Notes: generated by a model from the letters alone, not told the origin. DNA of 64,000 nucleotides from Budorcas taxicolor (GCF_023091745.1 NC_068935.1:77001-141000); one strand, 5' to 3'. Shown: positions 1 through 11,991, counted from the first letter of the stretch. Numbers and translations: made by a program.

Positions 1-39
1 TGAAAGATAGAAAGGAAGCATTTCATATGATCTATGATG

Positions 40-247
40 CTTCCTTGGTGGCTCAGATGGTAAAGAGTCTGCCTGCATTCCAAAGACCCAGGTTTGATCC
101 CCGGGTCAGGAAGATCCCCTTGAGAAAGAAATGGCAACCCACTCCAGTATTGTTGCCTGGAAAATCCCATGGATGGAGAAGCCTGGCAGGCCACAGTCCA
201 TGGGGTCGCAAGGAGTCAGACACTACTAAATGACTTTACTTTCACTT
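40..247 (+). mobile_element. Bov-tA SINE
   Basis: A tRNA-derived head (A-box-like TGGCTCAGATGGTA, B-box-like GGTTTGATCCC) is followed by a BovB-derived body ending in a GTCGCAAGGAGTCAGACAC-type 3' end. The flanking TATGATG at 33-39 and 248-254 fits a short target-site duplication, so the copy looks complete. It is a pol III-type SINE that depends on LINE proteins in trans. Confidence 0.93.
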
Positions 248-261
248 TATGATGTTTTACA

Positions 262-298
262 AGAAAAAAAAAAGAAAGAAAGAAAGAAAGAAAGAAAA
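262..298. repeat. (GAAA)n microsatellite after an A-run
   Basis: A run of A followed by about six GAAA units lies just outside the SINE duplication at 248-254. Such tracts often grow from SINE tails, but here it sits beyond the duplication. Confidence 0.9.
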
Positions 299-600
299 TG
301 GAGAGAAATAAAAGACAAAATTCCCAAATCTTCCTATGATTAATCCTAGCAGGCCTGACATTAAATGCTTCCTGTTATGCTCTATACTCACACTTGTTGC
401 CCAACTTACTCACATTTTGGCAGATTTCTCTTCATGCCTGAACAAGAACATAATACAGAGCCAATATTTTGTCTTATGACAATCTGTTTAAAAGTCAGTT
501 TCCAGAAATATACTTTCTTCTTATTTTTTTTTTTTAGTTCTTCCAGTTTATTGCTACTAATCCATCTCCCTCCACCCTCATGCAGGCATGTTCAATGATA
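299..600. other. Anonymous A+T-rich DNA
   Basis: I recognise no gene or repeat family here. The 77-codon open frame at 365-598 is low complexity (a Phe/Ser/Leu run from a poly-T tract) and is not convincing. Confidence 0.6.
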
Positions 601-601
601 T

Positions 602-689
602 AACCCCATGGACTGCAGCCTGCCAGGCTCCTCTGTCCATGGATTTTCCAGGCAAGAATACTGGAGTGGGTTGCCATTTCCTTCTCCTG
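602..689 (-). mobile_element. BovA-type SINE fragment
   Basis: Matches the reverse complement of the BovB-derived SINE body (CCCCATGGACTGCAGCCTGC, then GGCAAGAATACTGGAGTGGG). Neither the tRNA head nor the terminal tail is present, so it is a truncated copy. Confidence 0.85.
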
Positions 690-1441
690 TCTTTCAAATC
701 TTGAACAACGTTTATATGTAAGAAACCCAGTGAAGTTTAGTGGAATGAAAATTGTTTTCTATGTTCAAATATACATGTCAATACTCCAAGTGGAAATAAT
801 GCACATGGTCCAGGAGACACACATATTTTATTCAGCAAATATACCTGTGGTTCCATTATTTACTACCTGTATACACCCAATTTGGTCAGGTCATTTAATA
901 GGAATTCATTCTAAAAAATAAAATAAAACACTAGATATAGGGATGACACATAGTTTTCAACCTACATACAAGCACCAAATTACTGGTAATAGCTCACTAG
1001 ACTTCTTTATTGGAAAAGAATTTAAAAGCACATTTGATTTCCTCGTGGAAAAGGATCATGATTGATTGGTAATACCAGCCATTGGTACGAAAGTAATGTA
1101 TATTTTACATTTACTGACTCTGTTATAAAAAGTAGTGTATATGAATCAAACACGACCATCTACATTTATCACAGAATAGAATTTTATTTCAAGTCTTTAT
1201 TTGCTCATTTTTTTCTAAATTTAAGATTAGTCATAATTTATGCTGCCTGTTGTGACATTACCAATATATGCAGCACGTATAGGAAAGTATTTATTATAAA
1301 ATATGAAAAAAAAAGATTTAACGCAAAAATTGTGCTTAACAACCTCTGGCCCTCCAAATTATAGTCTAGTGTTTCTATTGATCATTTTCTCCATTTTCCC
1401 CATGAGTCCTTTCTGACATACATTGTTATCTCATGCAAGTA
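690..1441. other. Anonymous intergenic DNA
   Basis: A+T-rich sequence with only short open frames (63 and 100 codons) that lack recognisable domains. I see no RNA gene or named repeat. Confidence 0.6.
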
Positions 1442-1655
1442 GGCTTCTCCAGTGGCTCAGTGGTAAAGAATCTGTCTGCCGATTCAGGAGATGTGGGTTT
1501 GATCCCACATTGAGAAGAAGCCCTGGAGAAAAGAATGGCTACCCACTGCAGTATTTTTCTTGGAAAATCCCATGCACAGAAGACTCTGGCAGGCTACAGT
1601 CCATGGGGTCACAAAGAGTTGGACATAACTCAACAAGGGAACAACAACTAGAAAA
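1442..1655 (+). mobile_element. Bov-tA SINE
   Basis: Complete layout: tRNA head with GGCTCAGTGGTAAAGAATC and GGTTTGATCCC, then the body and the AGTTGGACATAACTCAACAA end. No clear target duplication was found. Confidence 0.92.
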
Positions 1656-1740
1656 ATAATCTGTATACTGTATAAATTCTTGTTGTCTCTATTCTATCCT
1701 ATTTTCCTTGTTAAATTAAAACTGGCATTTAAAACTCAAA

Positions 1741-3239
1741 TGCTGAGGGCCAATATAGTTAACATAATTGCTTGATTTTAACAGAATCTAAGATAATAGG
1801 TGCTAAATTCTTAATACTGTGATCAAGGATCACACCTGCTTAATTACCTTGCCTCTTTTCCTGAGGTCAGTATAAGGGCTCCTGGACTATATGTAATTCA
1901 TTTCATGGCCATTTTAAAGCCCCTTAACCAAATAAGCAGTTAGATTTAATTATCAAGAAGCTATCTGTATCTTTAGAGGCAACATTCATTGGAAAATCTC
2001 AGGTGTAATATTCTTGTTCCAATTTCCATAGGGTAAGTTGATTTGTGAGGAGGTGGACTAGTTGAAAGACATTTTCTTTATTTTTTAAAAATGGCTTTCA
2101 AATGTACTTTCCATCAAAGAGACCTAAACTTGATAAAAAAAAAAATTAGGCATATTTTTACACATTTATGTGCTACTTGTTTAAAAATAAATCTGTGTTA
2201 CTGATATGCTATGGGATAACCTCTAAGAGCAGTTGATGAAAACCTGTTTTGAACGCTTACAGCTACTTTGTTGTCTCTTTAAGCTTTTTAAAAGTGTTTG
2301 CTAGATATAAGCAAAGTAAGAATTAATACTCTAAGTTAACACCCTTTACATAGTGCCTACTGTAAAAGAACTCACAGAAGGTGAGAGGAGGTGGCAATTT
2401 TGCATTAGATAATGGTATTTATATAGCTCAGGTTTATATGCATTTTAATGGCATGTAAGCCACTGTGTTTGAAGGGTAACAGGCAGGAAGGCCAGGGGTC
2501 TCCAAACGAGGAAATAGCTTGCAAGTGTAAGACATTTTTATCTCTCTTAAGCAGCAGGAGGAAACAAACTAGCCATATTTTTTTCCTTCTCTATACAAAT
2601 TTAAAAGGAGGTTTCTCTTAAAATACTGTGTTGCCATAATGACACCTGGTTTCACTTGAAGTTAACTATTCTCAAACCTTGAGATAACCAATGCATTTTT
2701 CTTATGGAAATATTTGTCTTAAGCTATGTTAATATGCTATGCATTTACCCCAAACTCTGTCTTCAAGTCAATTCCATCTCATGGTTCAGAACCTACTTGA
2801 CAAACCAGCATGTTATACTCAGATATTGTTCCCCTAATCTATGTAAAAGAAACTATTTGTATGGTAATCTGTCCTTCTACAAGATTCAAGTTAATCATGT
2901 TATGGCCCAGGAGGAACCATTTGGTGCCAAGATTATCCCAAAATGCATCTTATGGGTGAGGGGCCTGGTGCCATTTTGTTTTAAGACATTCCTTTCTTTC
3001 ATTAACAGATTAGGGTGCTAGTGAATATATAATATCCAGCTGAAGACTAGCAGGGGGGTACTCTTTCTGCCCCCTTCTGATGCCTATGTCAGAAGCTTCC
3101 TCTATCTCCTTTATACTCTAATAAAACTTTATTACACTAAAGCTCTGAGCGATCAAGCCTTGTCTCTGGCCCTGGATTGAATTATTCTCCTCCAAAGGGG
3201 AAGAATCCCAGCATCTTTTCATTCAACAACAACCTTTCA
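1741..3239 (+). mobile_element. Solo LTR of a ruminant endogenous retrovirus (5' edge approximate)
   Basis: The 3' part has LTR architecture: AATAAA at 3120-3125 followed by an R/U5-like stretch (GCTCTGAGCGATCAAGCC, CTCTGGCCCTGGATTGAA). This resembles the end of a long ruminant ERV LTR I recall. The likely start is TGCTGAGGG at 1741. The end is either CA at 3213 or TTCA at 3239. No gag, pol or env sequence adjoins it, so a solo LTR is the best reading. No flanking duplication was found, so the termini are uncertain and 5' truncation is possible. Confidence 0.65.
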
Positions 3240-3705
3240 TGTTTGTGTTTTTGGTTGATTTCAAAATATTTTTAAAAGATGTTAAAATTTTTGCATAGCA
3301 GTATATCTTTAGGATCTAAACATTGTGGGGAAATGAAAATATTCAGAAACATAGCTTTTATATTCCACAATGATCCCCAAAAGTTAATTGAAAGCATTTG
3401 GTAGTTATCTGAGGATTTGTGAAGGATTTTAATAGAAGGCTATATAATGAACCACTTTTTCCAGAGAATGTCCAGAGGATCCCTGTACAATTTCAGTAAT
3501 AACTGAAAGAGATAGAAAACTATTTCTAAATTCAAAGGAAAATCAGTTAAATGTATACTACTTCTCTAAATAAATATGACTAGTCTTAATAACTTTATTA
3601 CAGTTTGTATAAAACCAGATGACCTCAATATGACTATTTTTTATATAGAAAACTTTTAATTTTCTAAAATTTGAAAATTAAATTATTATTTTATTAATAT
3701 ATATT
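3240..3705. other. Anonymous A+T-rich DNA
   Basis: No recognisable gene or repeat, and no open frame of interest. Confidence 0.6.
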
Positions 3706-3860
3706 AGTTCAATCCCTGGTTGAGAAGATCCCCTGGAGTAGGGCATGGCAAGCCACTCCAGTATTCTTTCCTGGAGAATCCCCACAGACAGAGGAGACTG
3801 GTGTACTACACTCCATGATGTCACAATGAGTCAGACATGATTGAACAACTAAGCACACAA
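3706..3860 (+). mobile_element. 5'-truncated Bov-tA SINE
   Basis: Starts inside the B-box-like GTTCAATCCCTGG and continues through the normal body to GAGTCAGACATGATTGAACA. The first half of the tRNA head is missing. Confidence 0.88.
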
Positions 3861-4427
3861 CTGACATCTATAGTTTGATAATTCAACAGGCATATATATA
3901 ATATGTAAATACATTAATATATGATTGTGGATACATTTATAGAAAGAAAAAAGCAAAATTTATTTTCATATATTAAATATAATTTGACACTACCATATAA
4001 TGGTTAGGATATGAGATACAGAGTTAGAGTGTTCATTTTGAACTGAAGATCAGTTCAGTTCAGTCACTCAGTCATGTCCGACTCTTTGTGACCCCATGAA
4101 TCGCAGGACGCCAGGCCTCCCTGTCCATCACCAACTCCCCGAGTTCACTCAGACCACGTCCATCGAGTCCGTGATGCCATCCAGCCATCTCATCCTCTGT
4201 CGTCCCCTTCTCCTCCTTCCCCCATTCCCTCCCAGCATCAGAGTCTTCTCCAATGAGTCAACTCTTCACATGAGGTGGCCAAAGTACTGGAGTCTCAGCT
4301 TTAGCATCATTCCTTCCAAAGAAATCCCAGGGTTGATCTCCTTCAGAATGGACTGGTTGAATCTCCTTGAAGTCCAAGGGACCCTCAAGAGTCTTCTCCA
4401 ACACCACAGTTCAAAAGCATCAATTCT

Positions 4428-5971
4428 TCAGTGCTCAGCCTTCCTCACAGTCCAACTCTCACATCCATACATGACCACAGGAAAAACCATAGCCTTGACT
4501 AGATGGACCTTAGTCGGAAAAGTAATGCCTCTGCTTTTGAATATACTATCTAGGTTGGTCATAACTTTTCTTTCAAGGAGTAAGCGTCTTTTAATTTCAA
4601 GGCTGCAGTCACCATTTGCAGTGATTTTGGAGTCCAAAAAATAAAGTCTGACACTGTTTCCACTGTTTCCCCATCTATTTCCCATGAAGTGATGGGACCA
4701 GATGCCGTGATCTTAGTTTTCTGAATGTTGAGCTTTAACCCAACATTTTCGCTCTCCACTTTCACTTTCATCAAGAGGTTTTTTAGCTCCTCTTCACTTT
4801 CTGCCATAAGGGTGGTGTCATCTGCATATCTGAGGTTATTGATATTTCTCCCAGCAATCTTGATTCCAGCTTGTGTTTCTTCCAGTCCAGCGTTTCTCAT
4901 GATGTACTCTGCATATAAGTTAAATAAGCAGGGTGACAATATACAGCCTTGACGTCCTCCTTTTCCTATTTGGAACCAGTCTGTTGTTCCATGTCCAGTT
5001 CTCACTGTTGCTTCCTGGCCGGCATACAGGTTTCTCAAGAGGCAGGTCAGGTGGCCTGGTATTCCCATCTCTTTCAGAATTGTCCACAGTTTATTGTCAT
5101 CCACACAGTCAAAGGCTTTGGCGTAGTCAATAAAGCAGAAATAGATGTTTTTCTGGAACTCTTTTGCTTTTTTCATGATCCAGTGGATGTTGGCAATTTG
5201 ATCTCTGGTTCCTCTGCCTTTTCTAAAACCAGCTTGAACATCAGGGAGTTCATGGTTCACATATTGCTGAAGCCTGGCTTGGAGAATTTTGAGCATTACT
5301 TTACTAGCATGTGAGATGAGCACAATTGTGCAGTAGTTTGAGCATTCTTTTGCATTGCCTTTCTTTGGAATTGGAATGAAAACTGACCTTTTCCAGTCCT
5401 GTGGCCACTGCTGAGTTTTCCAAATTTGCTGGCATATTGAGTGCAGCACTTTCACAGCATCATCTTTCAGGATTTGAAACAGCTCGACTGGAATTCCATC
5501 ACCTCCACTAGCTTTGTTCGTAGTGATGCTTTCTAAGGCCCATTTGACTTCACATTCCAGGATATCTGGCACTAGATTAGTGATCACATCATCATGATTA
5601 TCTGGGTAGTGAAGATCTTTTTTGTACAGTTCTTCCATGTATTCTTGCCACCTCTTCTTAATATCTTCTACTTCTGTTAGGTCCAGACCATTTCTGTCCT
5701 TTATCAAGTCCATCTTTGCATGAAATGTTCCCTTGGTGTCTGTATTTTTCTTGCAGAGATCTCTAGTCTTTCCCATTCTGTTATTTTCCTCTATTTCTTT
5801 GCATTGATCGCTGAAGAAGGCTTTCTTATCTCTTCTTGCTATTCTTTGGAACTCTGCAGTCAGATGCTTATTTCTTTCCTTTTCTCCTTTGCTTTTCACC
5901 TCTCTTCTTTTCACAGCTATTTGTAAGGCCTCTCCAGACAGCCATTTTGCTTTTTTGCATTTCTTTTCCAT
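4428..5971 (-). pseudogene. BovB reverse transcriptase, copy A (broken)
   Basis: A 470-codon open frame (4559-5971) holds the RT domain. Residues are counted from the Met at 5971: motif A FIDYAKAFD at about 280-288, motif B RQGCILSP at about 339-346, and the YADD catalytic box at about 382-385, so the active-site aspartates remain. A frameshift near 4640-4685 moves the downstream part into another frame (4428-4685), which ends KAEH followed by TGA. The protein would copy BovB RNA at a nicked target. It is separated from the endonuclease by stops, so it is a dead copy, but it has the longest continuous RT frame in the window. Confidence 0.88.
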
Positions 5972-5994
5972 GGGATGGTCTTGATCCCTGTCTC

Positions 5995-6850
5995 CTATAC
6001 AATGTCATGAACCTCATTCCATAGTTCATCAGGCACTCTATCTATCAGATCTAGGCCCTTAAATCTATTTCTCACTTCCACTGTATAATTATAAGGGATT
6101 TGATTTAAGTCATACCTTAATGGTTTAGTGGTTTTCCCTACTTCCTTCACTTTGAGTCTGAATTTGGTAGTAAGGAGTTCATGATCTGAGCCACAGTCAG
6201 CTCTTGGTCTCGTTTTTGCTAACTGTATAGAGCTTCTCCATCTTTGGCTGCAAAGAATATAATCACTCTGATTTTGGTGTTGACCATCTGGTGATGTCCA
6301 TGTGTAGAGTCTTCTCTTGTGTTGTTGGAAGAGGGTGTTTGCTATGACCAGTGCATTTTCTTGGCAAAACTCTATTAGTCTTTGCCCTGCTTCATTCCAC
6401 ATTCCAAGGCCAAATTTGCCTGTTACTCCAGGTGTTTCTTGACTTCCTACTTTTGCATTCCAGTCCCCTATAATGAAAAGGACATCTTTTTTGGTTGTTA
6501 GTTCTAAAAGGTCTTGTAGGTCTTCATAAAACCGTTCAACTTCAGCTTCCCCAGCGTTACTGGTTGGGGCATAGACTTGGATTACTGTGATATTGAATGG
6601 TTTGCCTCAGAGACAAACAGAGATCATTCTGTCGTTTTTGAGATTGCATCCAAGTATTGCATTTCGGACTCTTTTGTTGACCATGATGGCTACTCCATTT
6701 CTTCTGAGGGATTCCTGCCCGCAGTAGTAGATATAATGGTCATCTGAGTTAAATTCACCCATTCCAGTCCATTTTAGTTCGCTGATTCCTAGAATGTTGA
6801 CGTTCACTCTTACCATCTTGTTCGACCACTTCCAATGTGCCTTGATTCAT
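5995..6850 (-). pseudogene. BovB endonuclease region, copy A (broken)
   Basis: Two open frames hold parts of the APE-type endonuclease. The N-terminal piece (6607-6816) has LGISELKWTG with the expected catalytic Glu. The C-terminal piece (5995-6402) has the GSDHELL catalytic Asp-His motif and the linker towards RT. The sequence between them carries the DWNAKVG region but is out of frame. In the family this domain nicks the target to prime reverse transcription. Confidence 0.85.
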
Positions 6851-7576
6851 GGACCTGACATTCCAGGTTCCTATGCAATATTGCTCTTTACAGCATTGGA
6901 TCTTGCTTCTATCACCAGTCACATGCACAACTGGGTATTGTTTTTGCTTTGGCTCCCTCCCTTCATTCTTTCTGGAGTTATTTCTTCACTGATCTCCAGT
7001 AGCATATTGGGCACATAATGACCTGGGGAGTTCCTCTTTTGGTATCCTATCATTTTGCCTTTTCATACTGTTCATGGGGTTCTCAAGGCAAGAATACTGA
7101 AGTGGGTTGCCATTCCCTTCTCCAGTGGACCACATTCTGTCAGACCTCTCCACCATGACCTGCCCGTCTTGGTTTGCCCTGCAGGCATGGCTTGGTTTCA
7201 TTGAGTTAGACAAGGCTGTGTTCCTAGTGTGATTAGACTGACTAGTTTTGTGTGAGTATGGTTTCAGTGTGTCTGCCTCTGATGACCTCTTGCAACACCT
7301 ACCATCTTACTTGGGTTTCTCTTACCTTGGGCATGGGGTATCTCTTCATGGCTGCTCCAGGAAGGCACAGCCGCTGCTCCTTACCTTGGACGAGAGGTAT
7401 CTCCTTACCACTGCCATTCCTGACCTTCAATGTAGGATAACTCCTCTAGGCCCTCCTGAAGATCAACCACTTCTGAACTTTGTGACTTCGGTTACTTAAT
7501 ATCTATATCTCAACATTTGTAAAATAATAATACTTAACTCATGTGAATATTGTATTAAATGATGAAATACAAATTA

Positions 7577-7797
7577 CTGTTGACCTTAGACAACACAGGG
7601 ATTAAGGGCACCAAACACCACCCCAGTCAAAAAATCCATATAACTTTACAGTCAGTCCTCTTTATCCATAATTCTGCAACTGCAGATTGAACCAGCCACT
7701 GATCTGATAGTATATACTTTAGTACAAATTTATTGTAAAACATTTACATATATGTGGATGTGCATATTTTAAACGTGTGTTGTTCAAAGTTCAACTG
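7577..7797. mobile_element. Short Tc1/mariner-type DNA transposon (Tigger-like, non-autonomous)
   Basis: 221 bp bounded by imperfect inverted repeats: CTGTTGACCTTAGACAACAC at the left, against the complement of GTGTTGTTCAAAGTTCAACTG-type sequence at the right. A TA dinucleotide flanks it on both sides (7575-7576, 7798-7799), as expected for TA-target elements. It has no coding capacity. The family name is recalled, not verified. Confidence 0.7.
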
Positions 7798-7989
7798 TAC
7801 ATAGGAAATAGCTGATACATGATTCAATGTCATTATTTTCATGGCTCTTTATTATAAACATGTATGTTTCATTTGATATCCATCTTCCACTTACCCTTTG
7901 ATACTTTCGTCTAATATTTTTTCCTCACTCAACTACCCTATGAATCTCTTTTCTCTTCTACCCTTTATTGTTGCATGCTAAGCTATATG

Positions 7990-8210
7990 TGTGTGCTAAG
8001 TCACTTCAATTTTGTCCAACTCTTTATGACCCTTTGGGCTGTAGCTCACGAGGCTTCTCTGTCCTTGGAACGTTACAGGCAAGTATACTGGTGTGGGGTT
8101 GCCATACACTGCTCCAGGGGATTTTCCCAACCCAGGGATTGAACACACTTTTCATATGTCTCCTGCACTGGCAGATGGGTACTTTACCATTAGCGCCATC
8201 TGAGAAGTCC
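7990..8210 (-). mobile_element. Bov-tA SINE
   Basis: Reverse-strand SINE with the tail complement at 7990 and the tRNA head complement ending GCCATCTGAGAAGTCC at 8210. It is rather diverged. GCTATA occurs near both ends but is too short to be a convincing duplication. Confidence 0.9.
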
Positions 8211-8400
8211 ATTGCTATAGCCATAGAGGTGTACTGTATAAATACTTGAAGAAAGAAGCTGCGGTTAAGCTACAAAGAATGCCATTTCCTAACTGCTTCT
8301 AGCTGTTAATGTCTTCAGGATGTGCCTCAGATTTATGAGCCAAGACTCCACTCTTCCCAGGAAGCCCTTGATCAGTAATTGTCCAATGAAAGGCTCCACT

Positions 8401-8600
8401 GTGAAGTGAAGTGAAGCACACCATGAAATGAAAGTCGCTCAGTCATGTCTGACTCTTTGTGACCCCATGAACTGTAGCCTGCCCGGCTCCTCTGTCCACG
8501 GGATTCTCCAGGCCAGAATAATGGTGTGGGTAGCCATTCTCTCCAAACCAGGGATCCAACCCAGGTTTCCCTCTTTGCAGGAGGATTCTTTACCATATGT
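8401..8600 (-). mobile_element. Bov-tA SINE, head truncated
   Basis: GTGAAGTGAAGTGAAG tail complement, then AGTCGCTCAGTCATGTCTGA and the body, ending inside the tRNA head (GGATTCTTTACCATATG). Confidence 0.9.
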
Positions 8601-9484
8601 ACACAGACATAGAAACCCAGACTCCACTAAGGGGAAATAATTGCTCCAACTATTTTGGTGGGTTTGGCCAATATTTTGCACTAGAATCAGTCAGAATTGG
8701 GAAATATCCAATTTCTTTCATTTTCCCTTTGCCTCAATGCATACTGAATCTGTGTGTAACCTTAAGATTTTTCCTGCTTATCTTGCTTTTTCTCCATTTT
8801 ATCACATATAGGCATTGTCACCACCACCCTTCCCAGTAAGCTTCTTGCAATTTTATGTCTGTCTCAGCATCTGCACCCCTTGGTACTTGACAAACAATGT
8901 GATGACATCAGTAGAAAAAGAATTCAAATGGTAAAATGCAATTTGGTCATCAGTATCTTATTCTAGGAGGTATATTGGACACAGAGAGTTCCTGCCAGAA
9001 GATTGTGACACAATTTCTAAAATATTCATTAATGATAAATTAGGAGAAAGTTCCTATGAATAAAATTGTCTTCACCTGTGTAATGATTTTGTTTTTTGCA
9101 AAGTAGAGGATTTGGAGAAATAAATGTGTATAAATACACCAAAATTGGTTGATTTTTTACTAACTTACACTGATGCTCTACAAAGGGCAGTTAATAAACA
9201 ATTAAAAATGAAATGTAAAGACCAAAAGGCCTTTTTGGTAGTCCACAAAGTAGCTATAATATCTCCCTAGGGAGTAGACAGAAAAATTAAACCCTCAAGA
9301 TAAAATAATGATTTGAAGGTATGACTAAAGCAAGACCACTATAAAAAGATTTGGATCCTCGTTGGGAAACCCTGGGACTATGATTCATGGTACAAGGAAA
9401 TCTGGGTGCATAACCCAGATGAGGTTGACTCTTCAAATACCTTAAATCCCTTGGTACTCAAAAAGGTGATTCACACCTTCCTAT
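8601..9484. other. Anonymous intergenic DNA
   Basis: No gene or named repeat recognised. The stretch ends at the target duplication of BovB copy B. Confidence 0.55.
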
Positions 9485-10059
9485 TAAGAATTAGCACTTC
9501 TAATTCTTAAATCAGATGCCATGATCTTCGTTTTCTGAATGTTGAGCTTTAAGTCAACTTTTTCACTCTCCTCTTTCACTTTCATCAAGAGGCTCTTTAG
9601 TTCTTCTTCACTTTCTGCCATAAGAGTGGTGTCATCTGCATATCTGAGGTTATTGATATTCCTCCTGGCAATCTTGATTCCAGCTTGGGCTTCTTCCATC
9701 CCAGCATTTCTCATGATGTAGGCAGCATATAAGTTAAATAAGCAGGGTGACAATATACTGCCTTGATGTTCTCCTTTTCCTATTTGGAACCAATCTGTTG
9801 TTCCATGTCCAGTTCTAACTGTTGCTTCCTGATCTGCATACAGGTTTCTCAAGAGGCAGGTCAGGTGGTCTGGTATTCCCATCTCTTTAAGAATATTCCA
9901 CTGTTTGTGATCCACACAGTCAAAGGCTTTGGCATAGTCAGTAAAGCAGAAATAGATTTTTTCTTTTTTTCTGGAACTCTTTTGCTTTTTCAACGATCCA
10001 GCAGATGTTGGCAATTTGATCTTGGGTTCCACTGTCTTTTCTAAAACCAGCTTGTACAT
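9484..10059 (-). pseudogene. BovB reverse transcriptase core, copy B fragment
   Basis: A 191-codon open frame contains FTDYAKAFDCVD (motif A; the usual Ile before Asp is Thr), a motif B stretch reading HQGSILSP instead of RQGCILSP, and an intact YADD box. The N-terminal half is on the opposite strand because of the inversion, so no complete protein can be made. Confidence 0.8.
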
Positions 10060-10081
10060 CTGGAAGTTCAGGGTTCACGTC

Positions 10082-11160
10082 GCACTAGTCATAGAAAATA
10101 CCTTCTTCCAACAACACAGGAGAAGACTCTACACATGGACATCACCTGATGGCCAACACCAAAATCAGATTGATTATATTATTTGCAGCTAAAGATGGAG
10201 AAGCTCTATACAGTCAGCAAAAACAAGACCGGGAGCTGATGGTGGCTCAAATCATGAACTTCTTATTGCCAAATTCAGATTTAAATGGAAGAAAGTAGGG
10301 AAAACCATTAGACCATTCAGGTATGACCTAAATCAAATCCTTTATACAGTGGAAGTGACAAATATATTTAAGGGACTAGACCTGATAGACAGAGTTCCTG
10401 ATGAACTATGGAATGAGGTTCATGACATTGTACAGGAGACAGGGATCAAGACCATCCTCAAGAAAAAGAAATGTAAAAAAGCAAAATGGTTCTCTGAGCA
10501 GGCGTTACAAATACCTGTTTAAAAAAGAAAAAAAGAAGAAGAAAGAGAAGTGAAAAGCAAAGGAGAAAAAGAAAGATATGCCCATTTGAATGTGGAGTTC
10601 CAGGGAATAGCAAGGAGAGATAAGAAAGCCTTCCTCGGGGATCAATGCAAAGTAATAGAGGAAAGCAACAGAATGCGAAAGACTAGAGACCTCTTCAAGA
10701 AAATAAGAGATACCAAGGGAAAAATTCATGCAAAAATGGGCACAATAAAGGACAGAAATGTTATGGAACTAACAGAAGCAGAAGATATTAAGAAGAGGTG
10801 TTAAGAATACACAGAAGAACTGTACAAAAAAAGATCTTCATGACCCAGATAATCACGATGGTGTGATCACTCACTTAGAGCCAGACATCCTGGAATGTGA
10901 AGTCAAGTGGGTCTTAGGAAGTATCACTATGAAGAAAGTTAGTGGAGGTGATGGAATTCCAGTTGAGGTATTTCAAATCCTAAAAAAAAAAAAAAAAAAA
11001 GATATTTTGAAAGTGCTGGACTCAATATGCCAGCAAATTTGGAAAACTCAGCAGTGACCACAGGACTGGAAAAGGTCAATTTTCATTCCAATCCCTAAGA
11101 AAGGCAATGCCAAAAAATGCTCAAACTACTGCACAATTGCACTGATATCACATGCTAGTA
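10082..11160 (+). pseudogene. BovB endonuclease end and RT N-terminal part, inverted arm of copy B
   Basis: Contains the linker and RT N-terminal region in plus orientation. Open pieces lie at 10550-10804 (KSKGEKERYAHLNVEFQ) and 10863-11057 (LEPDILECEVKWVLGSIT). A run of 19 A at 10982-11000 replaces codons after VFQILK and adds a lysine run. A stop and frame changes separate the pieces. Confidence 0.8.
10982..11000 (+). repeat. A19 tract inside BovB coding sequence
   Basis: A homopolymer of 19 A stands where other copies read a mixed GAAAGATGATGCTG. It is an expansion within the RT frame, not an element tail. Confidence 0.9.
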
Positions 11161-11176
11161 ACTAAGAATAACACTT

Positions 11177-11689
11177 GACATAACTCCATTGCAGCCATGG
11201 AATATTTATGGGTTTGGATTATTGGGGTGCTTGATTAATGGCTCAGATGATAAAACTACATAAAGGAGAATGGTTTGTCTTTGAGTCTCTCTCAAGATAA
11301 AGCTTTATCTAATACCCGATAAGGCCTCCAGCAGATAAGGCATACTCACTTCTAAAATAGTCTCTAGATTAGAGAAAATGATGATTAATGCTCAGGGAAG
11401 TGGGAATATCTGAATTGCTCTAGCTAGTGATAAGGAAAGAATTAAGGAGGCTCAGTAAAGTAAATCTGTTGAAATATATATATATACATATATTATGTGA
11501 GACCAGATGACCCTGCAGAGGATTATATCCCAGAGGACACAACACTCATTGAAACTACCATGAATGTGCTAGTGAGAGGGTCACCAGCTTCACTAAGCAC
11601 TTCAGTGATGGCTCTTCTCTGCAAGACAGGGCTCTAGGCAATAGAGGCAGTCACAGATCTGAGTTCATTAACATCCATAGGGATGATGA
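11177..11689. other. Anonymous intergenic DNA
   Basis: No recognised gene or repeat except a short TA-rich patch near 11478-11497. Confidence 0.55.
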
Positions 11690-11898
11690 TTCTCCATCTC
11701 TCATGCTAGTGATAAAGAACCTGCATGCCAATGCAGGAGACATAAAAACGCAGATTGAGTCCTTGCATTGGGAAGATCCCCTGGAGGAGGGCAGAACAAC
11801 CTCTTCAAGTATTCTTGCCTGGTGAATCCCAAGGATAGAGGAGCCTGGCGAGCTACAATCCATAGGGTCACAAAGAGTCATACATGACTGTAGAGACA
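11690..11898 (+). mobile_element. Bov-tA SINE (diverged)
   Basis: The tRNA-head remnant GATAAAGAACCTGCATGCC leads into the usual body (GGAAGATCCCCTGGAGGAGG) and a GTCACAAAGAGTCATACATG end. Confidence 0.85.
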
Positions 11899-11991
11899 AG
11901 CTCAAGTAAATAGTAATTGAAAATAATACCTGCCAATACCATGTGTGGTATCTTTGCTAGAGTACGTTAGTAGAGACCCAAGTACATGGTG

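Larger units (their letters stand above)
4053..7455 (-). mobile_element. BovB LINE copy A, nearly full length
   Basis: The element reads from right to left. A short C+G-richer 5' UTR lies near 7300-7455, the endonuclease region at about 6000-6850, reverse transcriptase at 4559-5971, and the 3' end (reverse complement of the GAACTGAACTGA tail) at 4053. CTGAAGATCA at 4043-4052 and 7456-7465 is an exact 10-bp target-site duplication. The 3' body carries the younger-subfamily block (complement of AACCCTGGGATTTC). The 5' UTR is shorter than in copies C, G and H, so the copy is slightly 5' truncated. Confidence 0.95.
9500..11162 (-). mobile_element. BovB copy B, 5'-inverted insertion
   Basis: 9509-10080 is minus-strand BovB RT sequence. 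10083-11162 is plus-strand BovB covering the segment immediately upstream in the element (endonuclease end to mid RT). About 40 bp of consensus is missing at the junction. The whole is flanked by near-identical duplications: TAAGAATTAGCACTT at 9485-9499 and TAAGAATAACACTT at 11163-11176. Read on the minus strand this is a 5' inversion as produced by twin priming, except that its 3' end is internal to BovB rather than the normal tail. Confidence 0.85.

Noticed and set aside
1741..3239. A provirus with internal genes near the LTR
   Set aside because: No gag, pol or env-like sequence and no second LTR adjoin. Only a solo or partial LTR is supported.
4096..4644. 182-codon plus-strand open frame as a host gene
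   Set aside because: It lies antisense to BovB copy A, and the same frame appears antisense to other BovB copies. It has no independent support.
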